Shown: piece after piece, positions 5,465 through 6,040 of the stretch | How the letters are laid out: every line of letters starts with the position of its first letter | Numbering within the stretch: the first letter of the stretch is position 1 | Source of the DNA: Rhizobacter sp. | GTDB lineage: Bacteria; Pseudomonadota; Gammaproteobacteria; Burkholderiales; Burkholderiaceae | Length of the DNA: 6,040 nucleotides | Assembly (NCBI GenBank): GCA_014379885.1 | Contig: JACMKW010000175.1 | Location: forward strand, 1 to 6,040 | Reading direction: 5' to 3' | Made by a program: the position numbers and the translations under genes | Notes under the pieces: generated by a model | Database searches by the model: none | The model's input: the letters and a program-made list of their open reading frames with translations, nothing else | Told to the model about the DNA's origin: nothing

Positions 5465-6040
5465 ATGAGTCAAAACAATCGGGCCTGGGTGGCCACGCGC
5501 AAGGGTTTGTTCGAGTTGGGACGCAAGGGCAAGGGCTGGGAGATCGCCCGCGTGAGCTTTCTGGCCGAGCCGGTGTCGATGCTGCTGCCGCCCACCGCGG
5601 GTGGCCGCATGCTGGCGGCGCTGAACCTGGGTCACTTTGGCGTCAAGCTGCATGCCTCTGACGATGCCGGTGCCACGTGGCACGAGGTGGCCACGCCGGC
5701 TTACCCGCCGCAGCCGGCCGACGCGACCGGCGTGCCCTGGAAGCTGGTGCAGATCTGGGCTCTGGAATCGCTGGCCGGCGCGATCTGGGCGGGCACGCTG
5801 CCGGGCGGCTTGTTCCGCAGTGCCGATGGCGGTGATTCTTGGCAGCTGGTCGATTCGCTGTGGTCACGCCCCGAACGGGCCGAATGGTTTGGCGGTGGCT
5901 ACGACGTACCCGGAATCCACTCCATCCTGGCCCACCCCACGCGGCCCGGTGAGTTGCTGCTGGGGGTGAGCTGCGGCGGCGTGTGGGGCAGCAGCGCAGG
6001 CGCCACACAATGGGAGTTGCAAGCCAAATGCATGCGAGCC
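5465..6040 (+). CDS. BNR/Asp-box beta-propeller protein (sialidase/Ycf48-like), 5' part
   Basis: The first 192 codons are seen; the gene continues beyond the window. There is no signal peptide, so the protein is probably cytosolic. Two Asp-box motifs mark propeller blades: ASDDAGATW at 64-72 and RSADGGDSW at 118-126, each of SxDxGxxW form. Blade-like repeats such as AWVATRKGLFEL (7-18) and AIWAGTLPGGLFRS (106-119) precede them. Databases often name such proteins exo-alpha-sialidase, glycosyl hydrolase or plant photosystem-II-assembly-like (COG4447), but the Asp box only shows the fold; no sialidase active-site triad can be checked in this part. The ATG at 5465 has GGAGG 6 nt upstream and lies 2 nt after the MoaD-like stop, so the pair is an operon. 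The function is unknown. Confidence 0.9.
   Translation, partial: MSQNNRAWVATRKGLFELGRKGKGWEIARVSFLAEPVSMLLPPTAGGRMLAALNLGHFGVKLHASDDAGATWHEVATPAYPPQPADATGVPWKLVQIWALESLAGAIWAGTLPGGLFRSADGGDSWQLVDSLWSRPERAEWFGGGYDVPGIHSILAHPTRPGELLLGVSCGGVWGSSAGATQWELQAKCMRA

Overview
The window reads as chromosome from a high-GC betaproteobacterium, most likely Burkholderiales and plausibly Comamonadaceae (Hydrogenophaga, Rhodoferax or Variovorax type). This is inferred from the strong G/C third-position bias, the protein flavours and the gene neighbourhoods; no marker gene is present to fix the genus.

Left part (1-1588): the 3' end of a DUF3501 gene is followed by an ahpC-ahpD pair. AhpC has the C-terminal CPC motif of the mycobacterial type, and AhpD has the Glu/CxxC/His relay, so the two look like a matched peroxide-reducing system that needs no AhpF. 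A Fur-box-like palindrome overlaps the -35 of the likely ahpC promoter. A small terminator-like hairpin sits between ahpC and ahpD.

Middle part (1605-3314): a TetR-family repressor gene on the minus strand faces ahpD and diverges from a secreted DUF6544/DUF6920-like protein. The 150-bp divergent region is rich in structure. It holds a perfect 14+1+14 palindrome with extra GGTAC half-sites close to the secreted-protein start, and a separate array of five to six TCGCAAA direct repeats at 12-13 bp pitch next to the tetR start. A self-contained repressor/operator/target unit is the natural reading.

Right part (3315-6040): a BON-domain lipoprotein is followed by a 271-bp stretch holding what looks like a decayed, frame-switching minus-strand coding remnant with ketoacyl-synthase-like character. 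A complete RarD-type EamA transporter follows on the minus strand. Divergent from it is a tight two-gene unit: a MoaD/ThiS-like ubiquitin-fold protein ending in Gly-Gly, then a BNR/Asp-box beta-propeller protein that runs off the window. The Gly-Gly codons of the first gene form the Shine-Dalgarno sequence of the second.

Most genes belong to known families. The parts least explained by standard annotation are the tetR intergenic region, the MoaD-like/propeller pair, and the remnant downstream of rarD.
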